Assembly: GCF_014692675.1 (NCBI RefSeq)
Contig: NZ_JABFCZ010000002.1
Location: forward strand, 1-64,000
DNA length: 64,000 bases
Origin: Roseibium aggregatum
Lineage (GTDB): Bacteria; Pseudomonadota; Alphaproteobacteria; Rhizobiales; Stappiaceae
Reading direction: 5' to 3'
Shown: positions 26,058 through 33,917 of the stretch, piece after piece
Layout of the letters: every line of letters begins with the position of its first letter
How positions within the stretch are numbered: position 1 is the first letter of the stretch
The notes under the pieces: generated by a model
The model's database searches: none
What the model was told of the DNA's origin: nothing
Seen by the model: only the letters and a program-made list of their open reading frames with translations
Made by a program: the position numbers and the translations under genes

Positions 26058-27193
26058 GCACGCGCATTCAACGACGTGGCGGAACAGCGGCGGAACACGA
26101 GGCCTTCACCGGCGCTCCACGCGAAATCACGGTGGACACGACCAACAACACGCTTCGCCTGCATGACGGAGCCACGGCCGGCGGTCATCCCGTTCTCATG
26201 AAAAGAGACGCGGGCGAGCTGGTGGGGTTCAGGAACAAGATCATCAACGGCGACTTCGAGATCTGGCAGCGGGGGGAAACCGGATTTGCCGCCACCGGCT
26301 ACTGCGCCGACCGGTGGTTTTGGAGGCCGTCGACCGGAGGAACCGGAACGGTTGTCAAATCGGGTTTTGTTCTGGGGGGGATCCCGGAGATCCCCAGTGC
26401 GCCGCGCTACTACGCCTACATCAATCAATCCATTGCCGGAACAGAGACCTGCTACATCGAGCAGCGCATCGAAGGGGTGGAGACGCTTGCCGGACAGGAA
26501 GCAACAGTTACCGCCTATGTGAAGCCCGATGCGGCGACCGATGTTGCCGTTGGCCTGGTGCAGTTCTTCGGGACCGGTGGGACACCTTCCGGGCCGGTCT
26601 ATACCGAAGTAATGCCCGCCACATCCTATCCATCAAGCGGCTGGACAAAGATTCAGGTTCAGTTCACGCTTCCCTCGATTGCCGGAAAGGCTCTCGGGTC
26701 GGACGGCAATGATTATGTGGCGCTCCGGTTCATTTTCGATCCGACTGTGGTCTTTACGGTGCGCATGACCCATGTGTCTCTGATCAAGGGCGATGCGACC
26801 GCGGAAGACGATCCCTTCGAGCCCCGGCACAAACAGCAGGAGCTTGCGTTGTGCCAGCGGTATTACTGCAAATCCTATGAGATTGATACGGCCCCGGGAA
26901 CGCTCACGAGTATCGCTAGCCTTATGCGTAGAAACGTAGCCGGGACGAATGTACAGGGCGCGTTCGGTTTCGTACAACGCTTCCCTGTTGCTATGCGCAC
27001 CTTGCCAACGCTCATTGCTTACTCTCCCCAGAATGGCGCTTCCGGGTATGGGTGGGACGCAGCGAACAGCACGAACATCACATATGCGTTCAATTATGCT
27101 TCGTCGGTTGGGTTCAACCTTGAAAATAGCTCCGGCTTCGCTGGAGGAAATGGTTACTCACAGGTCCATTGGAGCGCAGACGCGGAGCTGTAG
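26054..27193 (+). CDS. Phage tail fibre / receptor-binding protein
   Basis: 379 residues. The N-terminus, RIQRRGGTAAEHEAFTGAPR then EITVDTTNNTLRLHDGAT, is a repeat often seen at the base of phage tail fibres and in major tropism determinant-like proteins. It is followed by a jelly-roll-like region (FRNKIINGDFEIWQRGE, ADRWFW, YIEQRIEGVETLAGQEATVT) common in carbohydrate-binding tail proteins, and a distal part (QELALCQRYYCKSYE) typical of phage fibre tips. Translation is coupled to the previous gene by ATGA. Predicted host-receptor binding. It looks intact. Confidence 0.82.
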   Translation: MSTRIQRRGGTAAEHEAFTGAPREITVDTTNNTLRLHDGATAGGHPVLMKRDAGELVGFRNKIINGDFEIWQRGETGFAATGYCADRWFWRPSTGGTGTVVKSGFVLGGIPEIPSAPRYYAYINQSIAGTETCYIEQRIEGVETLAGQEATVTAYVKPDAATDVAVGLVQFFGTGGTPSGPVYTEVMPATSYPSSGWTKIQVQFTLPSIAGKALGSDGNDYVALRFIFDPTVVFTVRMTHVSLIKGDATAEDDPFEPRHKQQELALCQRYYCKSYEIDTAPGTLTSIASLMRRNVAGTNVQGAFGFVQRFPVAMRTLPTLIAYSPQNGASGYGWDAANSTNITYAFNYASSVGFNLENSSGFAGGNGYSQVHWSADAEL

Positions 27194-27619
27194 GGAAAAT
27201 TGGAAACTTAAAAAATCTTGGGACTGGCTTGATCTCGAAACTCATTGATTGGGGTTGAGTTGGTTATCCCAGATGACACAAGCAGTCGATATCGGCAGAT
27301 TATCGTCGAATGGGTGGCAGAATTTAATGTAGTCGCCGCTTATACTCCGCCAATGCCGACGGGTGACGAATTGACCCGGAGCGCGATAGTCGTATTGAAG
27401 CGGGGCACCCTCTACGGCGTTCCATTGCAAACCGCCTAGAGGACCACGAGAATATTCAAGGTGCGTATTCGCTCGCTTAGTTAGCGATCGTCATCAATGG
27501 CGCCTTAGCCGGAGATTATCACTGGCGAGGCGGCGAATATGAAAACGGAAAATCTGAAAATTCCCGTAGCTTAGGCCGCTCGTTTCTAGGCCGCTAGACC
27601 ATCGAAATAGGAAACTCCC
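27194..27619. other. Poorly coding stretch in the prophage
   Basis: 426 bp between the fibre and holin genes. Only a short ORF at 27245-27439 is seen (separate entry). The rest is AT-richer with frequent stops, in the place where podoviruses often keep a tail-fibre chaperone or small late gene. Confidence 0.4.
27245..27439 (+). CDS. Doubtful small ORF downstream of the tail fibre
   Basis: 64 codons from a TTG, no good ribosome site. The peptide (IIVEWVAEFNVVAAYTPPMP, then GDELTRSAIVVLKRGT) matches nothing I recognise. Could be the remains of a tail-fibre assembly gene. Existence uncertain. Confidence 0.2.
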   Translation: MIGVELVIPDDTSSRYRQIIVEWVAEFNVVAAYTPPMPTGDELTRSAIVVLKRGTLYGVPLQTA

Positions 27620-27838
27620 ATGCTGACCCGCAATTGGCGGAAGGTGCTCCGGCGTGCCTGGAGTATCCGCCTGATGCTGCTTGCCGGGCTCCTGTCCGGT
27701 ATCGAGGCCGCTCTGCCGTTGCTGGGCGGCTTTTTTTTCATTCCGCCCGGCCTGTTCGCCGCGTTGTCCGGCCTGACCGTCGGCGGCGCGTTCGTGGCCA
27801 GGCTGCTCGCGCAGAGGGAATTTCAGGATGAAGACTAG
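27620..27838 (+). CDS. Holin-like small membrane protein
   Basis: 72 residues, two hydrophobic segments (RLMLLAGLLSGIEAALPLLG and FIPPGLFAALSGLTVGGAFV) with a charged C-terminus (REFQDED): the usual layout of a class II-type holin. AGGAAA lies before the ATG. It overlaps the endolysin gene by 11 bp and begins the lysis cassette. It would form the membrane lesion or depolarise the membrane to release the endolysin. Confidence 0.78.
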   Translation: MLTRNWRKVLRRAWSIRLMLLAGLLSGIEAALPLLGGFFFIPPGLFAALSGLTVGGAFVARLLAQREFQDED

Positions 27839-28292
27839 AACACGTCTCGCAGGCACGGCTGCGGCCGGGGCCATCGCTCTTGTCGGTGCCTGGGAGGGGC
27901 TGCGGCTGACCGCCTACAGGGATATCGTCGGGGTGCCGACGGTCTGTTACGGCGAGACCCGGGGCGTGCACCTGGGCGACCGGCACAGCAAGGCGGACTG
28001 TGACGCGATGCTGCTTGCCTCCCTCAGGCGTCACGAGGCGGGCATGCGCAGGTGTCTCAAGAGACCGGACGGGATCCCGGAGAAAAGTTACATCGCTTTC
28101 GTGTCGCTGACCTACAACGTCGGCGTCGGTGCCTTCTGCCGGTCGACGGCGGCGAGGCGTCTGAACGCCGGCGATGTCCGCGGCGCCTGTGACGCGGCGA
28201 CATGGTTCAACAAGGCCGGTGGACGCAAGGTGCGGGGACTGGTGAACCGGCGTGCGGCCGAGCATGCCCTGTGCCTGGAGGGGCTGAATTGA
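27828..28292 (+). CDS. Phage endolysin, GH24 lysozyme, probable SAR type
   Basis: 154 residues. The T4-lysozyme-like catalytic triad is exact: Glu23-(8)-Asp32-(5)-Thr38 within AWEGLRLTAYRDIVGVPTV. YNVGVGAFCRSTAARRLNAG is also typical. The N-terminus (TRLAGTAAAGAIALVGAW) is a weakly hydrophobic, Ala/Gly-rich segment, as in signal-arrest-release endolysins that are exported tethered to the membrane and freed on depolarisation. Cleaves the N-acetylmuramic/N-acetylglucosamine bond of peptidoglycan. Translation couples to the spanin gene (TTGA overlap). Confidence 0.92.
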   Translation: MKTRTRLAGTAAAGAIALVGAWEGLRLTAYRDIVGVPTVCYGETRGVHLGDRHSKADCDAMLLASLRRHEAGMRRCLKRPDGIPEKSYIAFVSLTYNVGVGAFCRSTAARRLNAGDVRGACDAATWFNKAGGRKVRGLVNRRAAEHALCLEGLN

Positions 28293-28648
28293 GCGCGGTC
28301 TTTCTTCTGCGGCCGCTGCTTCGGTTCCTCACCAGCCGGACAGGCATTCTCGTCCTGATCTGCTTTGCCCTGTTCGCCTGGCACAAGATCGACAAGACCA
28401 GCGCAGTGCGTCGTGCCGTTGCAGGCTACGTCGCGGATGTCGAGCTGTCTGCCAAGAACGCGGAACTGGCCGAACTGAAGCGGCGCTCGGCCGTATTCGT
28501 CTCCGCGAACAAGAACCTCCTCTCGCAGGTCGCAGCGGCCAATGCAGATGCGGAAGCCGCCAACCAGGAGCTTGAGCACTATGTCTCGACCGTCGATGAC
28601 GATTGCGCTGTTGACGGCGCTCTTCTTGAGCGCCTGCGCAACCGATAG
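28289..28648 (+). CDS. Rz-like inner-membrane spanin
   Basis: 119 residues from a TTG at 28289 that overlaps the endolysin stop; GGAGGGG stands 5 bp before it, which decides the start. One N-terminal transmembrane segment (TGILVLICFALFAWH) is followed by a long charged helix (VELSAKNAELAELKRR and AAANADAEAANQELEHYV). This is the i-spanin layout: inner-membrane anchor plus periplasmic coiled coil. A second gene lies inside its 3' end in another frame and encodes the outer-membrane partner. Confidence 0.85.
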   Translation: MSAVFLLRPLLRFLTSRTGILVLICFALFAWHKIDKTSAVRRAVAGYVADVELSAKNAELAELKRRSAVFVSANKNLLSQVAAANADAEAANQELEHYVSTVDDDCAVDGALLERLRNR

Positions 28649-28883
28649 GGAGCGCGCGAAGGATGCGGGGGCTGCGCTCGGACGTGTCGCGGGCTCTGCA
28701 GGCTGGCCGGATCTGCCCACCGACTGCCGCCGTCTCGAACATTCCGGTGTGCGCCCGGGCGATCCGCTGGACACGGCGCTGATCCGTACCGACCAGGCGC
28801 TCGGCCGAGCCAACGCCCGGGTACGGCGCTGCGCGGGCTGGCACGATCAGGTCGCAGGCGGGATAAGGGAGGGTGTTGAATGA
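28581..28883 (+). CDS. Rz1-like outer-membrane lipoprotein spanin
   Basis: 100 residues starting inside the Rz gene in the +1 frame and extending past its end. The signal MTIALLTALFLSAC carries a lipobox (LSAC, Cys19), so the mature protein is an outer-membrane lipoprotein. Start is the ATG at 28581 or the in-frame ATG at 28596. Together with Rz it fuses inner and outer membranes in the last step of lysis. The C-terminus is longer and less proline-rich than lambda Rz1. Stop overlaps the next start (ATGA). Confidence 0.85.
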   Translation: MSRPSMTIALLTALFLSACATDRERAKDAGAALGRVAGSAGWPDLPTDCRRLEHSGVRPGDPLDTALIRTDQALGRANARVRRCAGWHDQVAGGIREGVE

Positions 28884-29122
28884 CCGAAGACGAGCTGCAC
28901 GACATTGCCCGCAAAGCCGGGCGAGAAGGGGCGAGGGAGGCTCTGCGGGCCCTGGGTGTGGATGCGGACAATCCGCTGGAGGCCCAGAAGGACATGCATT
29001 TCCTGCGAGATCTGCGCAAGGGCACAAAAAGCATCAAGGGCAAGGCGATCAACACGATCATCGGGGCCCTTGCGCTGGCCGGACTCTACAAGATCTTCGA
29101 CGGCGTCAGGTGGGGGCCGTAA
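28880..29122 (+). CDS. Small phage membrane protein, DUF6127-like
   Basis: 80 residues: a charged N-terminal helix (DIARKAGREGAREALRALGV), a middle segment MHFLRDLRKGTKSIKGK and a C-terminal transmembrane segment (TIIGALALAGLYKIF). The layout resembles the DUF6127 family that follows spanin genes in alphaproteobacterial phages. Translationally coupled to the Rz1 gene. Function unknown; last recognisable prophage gene. Confidence 0.65.
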   Translation: MTEDELHDIARKAGREGAREALRALGVDADNPLEAQKDMHFLRDLRKGTKSIKGKAINTIIGALALAGLYKIFDGVRWGP

Positions 29123-29297
29123 GGGAAGGGTGCCGTGAATGGGTATGCCCGGTTCAGATGCGGAAAACGGCTTAGGGACTGTATCTGTCTTCACGCTTTC
29201 CGGTTTGAAAAGGCCGGAACCCGCCTGGGGGAAAATGCCCGGAGAGCAAAAAAAACGCCTTGATCTGCGAGGCTTTGCCGCGTACACGAACCTTACC

Positions 29298-29387
29298 GGA
29301 GAGGTGGCCGAGTGGTCGAAGGCGCTCCCCTGCTAAGGGAGTAGACGGGCAACCGTCTCGAGGGTTCGAATCCCTTCCTCTCCGCCA
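29298..29387 (+). tRNA. tRNA-Ser (anticodon GCU)
   Basis: A 90 nt class II tRNA. Acceptor GGAGAGG pairs with CCTCTCC, discriminator G, encoded CCA. Anticodon loop CTGCTAA with GCT, a long variable arm (AGACGGGCAACCGTCT region) and T-loop GTTCGAATC. The 3' end from 29374 is the left copy of the island attachment repeat, and the tRNA stays intact. Confidence 0.97.
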
Positions 29388-29390
29388 TTT
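29374..29390 (+). repeat. attL of the tRNA-Ser island
   Basis: CTTCCTCTCCGCCATTT, spanning the acceptor/T-stem 3' end and CCA of tRNA-Ser. An identical copy lies at 33056-33072. Confidence 0.85.
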
Positions 29391-29484
29391 ATATTTATAA
29401 GTAATTGTTTCTAATCTCGTTATTCCAATTGGGCGCCGCTATCCCTAAAAAAGACCCTAAAGCCAGACGCCAGTAATCTTTATA

Positions 29485-29856
29485 TCAGTCCAGTTGCTTA
29501 GGGGTTTCGGATCGAAATCCCCGAATAATCCATGAGACACACAAACCCGCCGCTAGGAAACCAAGCGGCGGCAAAAATGCCACTTTAAAAATATGAAATA
29601 ATCGCCTTTTTCTCGCGTTTAGAATTGCGTCGGCTTGGCGATTTAGCAGCTCAACCTCGAATGGATTCTCAGGCCGTTTGTTTTCGGACGGAATCAAATC
29701 ATCGAAAGTTACGCCCTTTAGTGTTTCAAGCACCGTGGCTTTTCCCTCCAAAACGCCTTTCGCCGCCGCAATCAAATCCAATTGCACAAATACAAGCGCC
29801 ACCCAGACGGTAGACAGCACTAACCAGGTTCGAATAAAACCACGCTTCCAATTCAT
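29485..29856 (-). CDS. Small membrane protein, unknown (island)
   Basis: 123 residues with two transmembrane segments (TWLVLSTVWVALVFVQLDLI and VAFLPPLGFLAAGLCVSWII) separated by an acidic loop (ENKRPENPFEVELLNRQAD). N-terminus MNWKRGFIRTWLV follows the positive-inside rule. GGAAAGG precedes the ATG. Similar unnamed two-TM proteins are frequent in alphaproteobacterial accessory regions. Function unknown. Confidence 0.65.
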   Translation of the reverse strand: MNWKRGFIRTWLVLSTVWVALVFVQLDLIAAAKGVLEGKATVLETLKGVTFDDLIPSENKRPENPFEVELLNRQADAILNARKRRLFHIFKVAFLPPLGFLAAGLCVSWIIRGFRSETPKQLD

Positions 29857-30109
29857 TAGACTTACCTTTCCACTTCGCGCGCGTATTGGTCTCGAAATCC
29901 GCAGGAGGCAATGATGTTTAGCCGATAATGTTTTGATACTTCAGCGTTTTAGCTGACTGACTTATCTGGATATACATTCACTAATAGTCTGAAAAAACTA
30001 CATGAACGGCATTTACCCCCCGCGCTAGAACTTGCGGCTTGATAAAGACTTCTGATGTAGCCACGAATTTAGTAGCATCTCCTCAAAGAATTTTCGGATC
30101 TGTATTGCC

Positions 30110-30412
30110 ATGTGGCTTGAGACAATTGCCGCGCTTCTATTCCTCGGGGGACTTTGGCCCTTGTGGCTTATTCTAGCTATCCTTTGGGGAGGGCTAAAAG
30201 CGGTGTTTATCTTCGGCATCGGCATCATCGGACTATTTCACTTGGATACGGTTACAAGCGAAAGCCTGCTGTCAGTTCCTTTGAGTGCAGTTATTGAAGG
30301 CGCATCAGCCGCATGGTCGATACCAAGTTGGGCTTGGGATTGGGCAAAGTACTCACATCCCATCATCGCCTCTATCTTGGGACTGATCGGACTTGGCATG
30401 ATGAACAATTAG
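30110..30412 (+). CDS. Small hydrophobic protein, unknown (island)
   Basis: 100 residues, largely hydrophobic (TIAALLFLGGLWPLWLILAI, then GGLKAVFIFGIGIIGLF and IIASILGLIGLG), three likely membrane segments with Trp-rich loops. It opposes its neighbours in orientation. No family or motif recognised. Possibly cargo such as a phage-exclusion or bacteriocin-like membrane protein, but no specific evidence supports that. Confidence 0.5.
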   Translation: MWLETIAALLFLGGLWPLWLILAILWGGLKAVFIFGIGIIGLFHLDTVTSESLLSVPLSAVIEGASAAWSIPSWAWDWAKYSHPIIASILGLIGLGMMNN

Positions 30413-30601
30413 AAAGCAGGCTGGAATACTACCGAGGTAAATCTATTTGTGCCAACCGGCGCCTCCAATTCCTCCCTTTTTAAAACCCTCCCCGTATGGC
30501 TTAATAATAGCGCCCCGTTTCAGAACCGATAGCGTGTGAAAAAAAGCGATAAATCGGTTCTAATTTGAGCCCATTGGACAGTTAGCCCAGGGCTTTCGGT
30601 T

Positions 30602-31054
30602 CTAGATCGGGTCCATATGCCATTTCGATGGCCCCGTTTCAGAACCGTGTTTTGTTTTTGGGCCGGTTTTTTCTAGGTTTTTAAATTGCCAATCGCGTGT
30701 TGCCGGATGGCCTTCACATTCGCAATCCGTGAGCCGCCATTCGGACGCCTGCCGACCATAGAAATACCCTTCCTTGGTTTTCACTATGAATCCTTTGCGC
30801 TCCAATTCCTGTTGAGCCCGGCGCACGGTTTCCTTGCCCATTCCGAGCGTCCGCGCGCCGTCATCTAGGCTCAAACGGATTTTGCCGTTGTTCGACCCGT
30901 TAAAGCGGCTACGCATTTCAATGAAGACCCTCACGGCATTGCCTGAAAGCGACCGCCAAATGGGATGCTGTGTCATGGAGTATGGAAGGGGCATATATTG
31001 CCCCTCCCGTTTGCTCCGGCCATTCTTGCTATGGCCTCTGCCCCGCCTAGCCAT
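30602..31054 (-). CDS. Winged-helix/HTH protein of the island
   Basis: 150 residues. A basic N-terminus is followed by a winged-helix-like region: HPIWRSLSGNAVRVFIEMRS, then LSLDDGARTLGMGKETVRRAQQELERKGFIVKTKEG. Proteins of this type accompany P4-type integrases in alphaproteobacterial islands and may act as replication initiator or regulator. The ATG overlaps the stop of the upstream gene by 8 bp, so translation is coupled. Last gene of a leftward int-orf64-wHTH-HTH set. Confidence 0.65.
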   Translation of the reverse strand: MARRGRGHSKNGRSKREGQYMPLPYSMTQHPIWRSLSGNAVRVFIEMRSRFNGSNNGKIRLSLDDGARTLGMGKETVRRAQQELERKGFIVKTKEGYFYGRQASEWRLTDCECEGHPATRDWQFKNLEKTGPKTKHGSETGPSKWHMDPI

Positions 31055-31358
31055 TGGGCTCGCTTTCCGCCTCAGAATGCGAAATGACTTTTACAGGCGT
31101 CCTGAGCACATAACGAGCATGACAGCCGGGGAAGGGCCCTCCATGGCGTTCTGTGACGGTTTCAATGTCTAAGCCATCTCCGCGAAGGCTATGGACGTAT
31201 CCACTCCAACGCGGTCCCGGCGTGTCGATGGGCGTGCAGCCTGTTTCTCCGGCATCAATAAGCTTCGAAAGAGCCCAAGCATTCCGGCCTGTATATGTCA
31301 GGTCTAAAGAGCCCAGCGCGGTTTCCGCTTTGATTGTGAGTGTCTGCGGAGCTTTCAT
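31047..31358 (-). CDS. Small winged-helix-like protein of the island
   Basis: 103 residues from the ATG at 31358, preceded by GGAGGTG; longer starts lack similarity. LTYTGRNAWALSKLIDAGET, then PRWSGYVHSLRGDGLDIETV and CHARYVLRTPVKV recall the conserved winged-helix domain found in small island proteins, where the helix set would bind DNA. Couples to both neighbours by overlapping stops and starts (TGATG upstream, 8 bp overlap downstream). Confidence 0.65.
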   Translation of the reverse strand: MKAPQTLTIKAETALGSLDLTYTGRNAWALSKLIDAGETGCTPIDTPGPRWSGYVHSLRGDGLDIETVTERHGGPFPGCHARYVLRTPVKVISHSEAESEPNG

Positions 31359-31552
31359 CAGAACACCTCCGGCGCATTGGGAAAATGAATAGAGACATGG
31401 GCATTGACCGTCTCTGTCGGCCATCCGGTTCGCGCTTGAATGCGCCGCCCGATCAAGGTGCAGGGATAGCGGGAAACGGTTTGTCGATCCGCCCAATCGA
31501 AAAGCGGAAGGGATGGATTGAGCGAGGTCGCTCGCTGAGGTAATGTCCTCAT
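31358..31552 (-). CDS. 64-residue island protein
   Basis: 64 codons, AAGGAATT before the ATG, stop overlapping the next start as TGATG. The peptide has NPSLPLFDWADRQT, then CTLIGRRIQARTGWPTETVN and HVSIHFPNAPEVF. Similar unnamed peptides sit at the same place next to integrases in related islands as far as I recall. Might be an excisionase/AlpA-position regulator (RRIQARTGWPTETVN could be a recognition helix), but this is a guess. Confidence 0.6.
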   Translation of the reverse strand: MRTLPQRATSLNPSLPLFDWADRQTVSRYPCTLIGRRIQARTGWPTETVNAHVSIHFPNAPEVF

Positions 31553-31651
31553 CGTTCAATTCCTTTAGTCAGGGTTGAATTTTCCCCGGCGCTATCGGTT
31601 TGTTTGCAGACTGCCCGATAGTGAGCCGGGGATTTGTTTTGGCGCTGAGTG

Positions 31652-32899
31652 TCAGGTTTTGTCAGGTCTCTTGGCCGCCCTAAATACGCGGAACCTATTT
31701 CTTAGGACGATGATGTTTCCATCCGACTCCGGGTCGCAATGGCTCTCCCAAGCTGCCATCAAGTCTCGCCGCCGTTCCAAGGCATCGCCGCGCCGATAGG
31801 CCCGCTCCGTTGCATCGCCAAAGACATGGGCCAAAGCCGCTTCGGCAATCTCACGCGGAAAGCTTGTTTCCTCTGCGGTCCAATCTCTGAATGCACTTCG
31901 GAAACCATGGACGGTAAAGCCGCCTTGCCCCATCCGCCGCAGTTGCATCGCCATCGACATGCCAGAAAGCGGCCTGCTTTTTTTAGTGCCCGGAAATAGG
32001 TAATCATCCTCACGACGTAAGAGGGCAAGCCTGTCGAGCAATTTTGTAAGGCAGTCTGTAAGCGGTACACGATGTTCCCGACCGCCCTTCATGCGCTGGG
32101 CGGGAATTGTCCAAATTCCGTTTTGCCGGTCAATTTCCGACCATGTTGCATTGAGCGTTTCGCCGCTTCTGGTCGCGGTCAGAATGCACCATTCCAATGC
32201 GAGTGCTGATAGGCTCTCATTTGCTCTGAGAGCATCCATGAAGTCGGGAATAGCCTTATAAGGCATCGCCGCGTGATGGCCGCGTTTGAGTTTCTGGCGT
32301 TTCGGCAAAAGCGAATCCAGATGGCCGCGCCACCTTGCGGGATTTTCGCCAGAGCGCAGCCCCTTTGCCTTTGCCGCGTCCAGAACGCGTTCCAAACGAC
32401 CGCGCAACCGATTGGCGGTTTCGGGCTTTGTCTGCCAGATCGGTTGCAACACCGATAAGACAGCCGCCGTGTCGATTTCATCCAAGCGCTTGGGACGCAA
32501 CGGCGCGGCATACGCTTTTAGGGTCATCCGCCATTGGGCAATGTGCTTTTGGTTTCGAAACCCCGGCGCAAGGTCATCAATCAAAGCATCGGCAAAAGAG
32601 CCGAATGTCTGGTCAGCGTTTTTGGCCTTTTCGGCTTTGCGCTGCTCAATGGGGTTTACGCCCTTTGCAACGAGCGTCCGCGCCTCCCCAGCGCTTTCGC
32701 GGGCATCTGCCAAGGAAACCGCCGAAAGCTTGCCCAGCCCCATTTCCTTGCGTTTACCGTCCCATTGAAAAATAAACAGCCAGGATTTTGCGCCGGTCGG
32801 TTTTACCGACAGGTAAAGCCCATCGCCATCGGCATGTAGTCCCGCCTTTGAAAGTGTCTGTACTGCACGTGCTGAAAGTCGCTTTGCCGTTCGCGCCAT
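31652..32899 (-). CDS. int: P4-type tyrosine integrase
   Basis: 415 residues. An N-terminal arm-binding DUF4102-like domain (LSARAVQTLSKAGLHADGDG, SWLFIFQWDGKRKEMGLGKL) leads to a core-binding domain and a C-terminal catalytic domain. Catalytic residues are visible: Arg in ILTATRSGETL, His-x-x-Arg in VHGFRSAFRDW, His in EAALAHVFGD and the nucleophile Tyr in ATERAYRRGD. I start at the ATG at 32899; the frame is open to 32980 without similarity. The gene start faces the right attachment repeat 157 bp away, the normal position. Expected to catalyse integration into tRNA-Ser. It looks intact. Confidence 0.93.
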   Translation of the reverse strand: MARTAKRLSARAVQTLSKAGLHADGDGLYLSVKPTGAKSWLFIFQWDGKRKEMGLGKLSAVSLADARESAGEARTLVAKGVNPIEQRKAEKAKNADQTFGSFADALIDDLAPGFRNQKHIAQWRMTLKAYAAPLRPKRLDEIDTAAVLSVLQPIWQTKPETANRLRGRLERVLDAAKAKGLRSGENPARWRGHLDSLLPKRQKLKRGHHAAMPYKAIPDFMDALRANESLSALALEWCILTATRSGETLNATWSEIDRQNGIWTIPAQRMKGGREHRVPLTDCLTKLLDRLALLRREDDYLFPGTKKSRPLSGMSMAMQLRRMGQGGFTVHGFRSAFRDWTAEETSFPREIAEAALAHVFGDATERAYRRGDALERRRDLMAAWESHCDPESDGNIIVLRNRFRVFRAAKRPDKT

Positions 32900-33055
32900 C
32901 GCCTTGACCCTAAAAATCCTAAAACTGTCCCTAAAAGATAAGGCGATTTTTGGCGAATTACAACGAACAGCTACAAACATATAATGGCTGTTTTTCCACT
33001 ATTTCTCCCTATTTTAGAGGCGCTCACGAACAAAAGAGAATTTCTGTTAGGCGGA
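32900..33055. other. Region between integrase and attR
   Basis: 156 bp, AT-rich, no ORF. Expected to hold the int promoter and arm-type binding sites; I cannot define them. Confidence 0.4.
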
Positions 33056-33072
33056 CTTCCTCTCCGCCATTT
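33056..33072 (+). repeat. attR of the tRNA-Ser island
   Basis: CTTCCTCTCCGCCATTT, identical to the 3' end of tRNA-Ser at 29374-29390. Right boundary of the island; host sequence resumes after it. Confidence 0.85.
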
Positions 33073-33300
33073 TTCGCCATGTACATATCTGTTTTTGCTT
33101 CAGTCTCTTGCTCGCGGTTGCTACCAAGGGCTTTTCAGATGGCTTGCGGCCATAGCGTCCGCTGTTCAGGCGGATCCTGAACTGGCAAATTGATTCAAGT
33201 GTTGTTGCCAGCGAGTTGAAAACACAATTCAAATCGGTTCTTTCAGGCGCTGCGCGTTTGGTGCTGAAAGACGCACGGTCCCCTGACCGGGAAGCGGACC

Positions 33301-33552
33301 TCACTCGTCGAATGGCGGGAACGGATACTGGAAGTTTCCGGTCTTGTGCCGCCGGTCGATCGTTTCCTGAAGGAAGGCATCGACCACGAGCGCGAGCCGG
33401 AAAGCGCTTTCCTCATGCAGCTTCAGCGCCATGTCCCGAAGTTCCTGATCGTCGGCATGTTGCGGATCGTGGAGGATGTCATGGGCATTGATGACAGCGC
33501 CGGATGACGAATGCATCATGTCCATGAGCCGTTTCATCTGCCGGTCGTTCAT
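33301..33552 (-). CDS. Hypothetical 83-residue protein
   Basis: 83 residues, charged and helical (MNDRQMKRLMDMMHSSSG; LRDMALKLHEESAFRLALVV). Its ATG overlaps the stop of the upstream gene (ATGA), so the two are translated as a pair. No known domain. C-terminus QYPFPPFDE is aromatic. Unknown role. Confidence 0.6.
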   Translation of the reverse strand: MNDRQMKRLMDMMHSSSGAVINAHDILHDPQHADDQELRDMALKLHEESAFRLALVVDAFLQETIDRRHKTGNFQYPFPPFDE

Positions 33553-33917
33553 CGGTTCTTGTCACCGTCGAAAATTGCGATGCAGTCGCTGGCAAATTTG
33601 AAAAGCCGGTTGCTCCAGCGCGCCGTGCTTTCCCCGTCGAGCATGATCGCCATACGCTGGACTTCGTCGGCCTGGCGTCTCAGGCGATCGATCTGTTCCC
33701 GTTTGTGCGGGAACAATTCGAAAAAGACATCGTCGTAGCGCAGTATCATCTCCGCCACCTTGAGGCCGCCGCCAACCATATAGGCGCGGTACTGCATCAG
33801 CTTGATCGGCCCGAATTTCTTCGGTTCAGGGTGTTTAAGCAATTGATGAAACCCGATGACATTGGTGCAGGGCTTCTGAAACAAGGCTTTGAGTTCGTCC
33901 CGGTGTTTTTGCGACAT
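33549..33917 (-). CDS. Hypothetical 122-residue protein
   Basis: 122 residues from the ATG at 33917 (MSQKHRDEL); the frame continues upstream to 33980 with a hydrophobic stretch that could alternatively be an N-terminal anchor (LAVFGQFFSLGFFERIFEAV). Helical, with AYMVGGGLKVAEMILRYDDV and PHKREQIDRLRRQADEVQRM. No family recognised. Operon with the 83-residue protein. Confidence 0.55.
   Translation of the reverse strand: MSQKHRDELKALFQKPCTNVIGFHQLLKHPEPKKFGPIKLMQYRAYMVGGGLKVAEMILRYDDVFFELFPHKREQIDRLRRQADEVQRMAIMLDGESTARWSNRLFKFASDCIAIFDGDKNR

Larger units (their letters stand above)
18364..29122. mobile_element. Degraded podovirus-like prophage
   Basis: Contains a CI/LexA-like repressor with operators, the C-terminal part of a large virion protein, two tail-fibre-type genes, a holin, endolysin, spanins and a DUF6127-like gene in the order expected at the right end of a T7-like late region. 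Terminase, portal, capsid, polymerase and a dedicated integrase are missing, so it is not a complete phage. Boundaries are set by the first and last phage-type genes; no attachment repeat was found for this segment itself. Confidence 0.75.
29374..33072. mobile_element. 3.7 kb integrative island in tRNA-Ser(GCU)
   Basis: Bounded by a perfect 17 bp direct repeat, the left copy being the tRNA 3' end. It carries a P4-type tyrosine integrase next to the right repeat, two DNA-binding-like proteins, a 64-residue protein and two small membrane proteins. No capsid, conjugation or resistance genes. Size and content fit a minimal integrative element or phage satellite. Confidence 0.8.

Noticed and set aside
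29139..29336. 65-codon ORF running into tRNA-Ser
   Set aside because: It overlaps the tRNA and has no ribosome site or family similarity.
18364..33072. One large prophage integrated in tRNA-Ser by the P4-type integrase
   Set aside because: The 17 bp repeats bound only 29374-33072; the tail, lysis and repressor genes lie outside, on the other side of the tRNA. They are two elements, or the older one has lost its own integration module.
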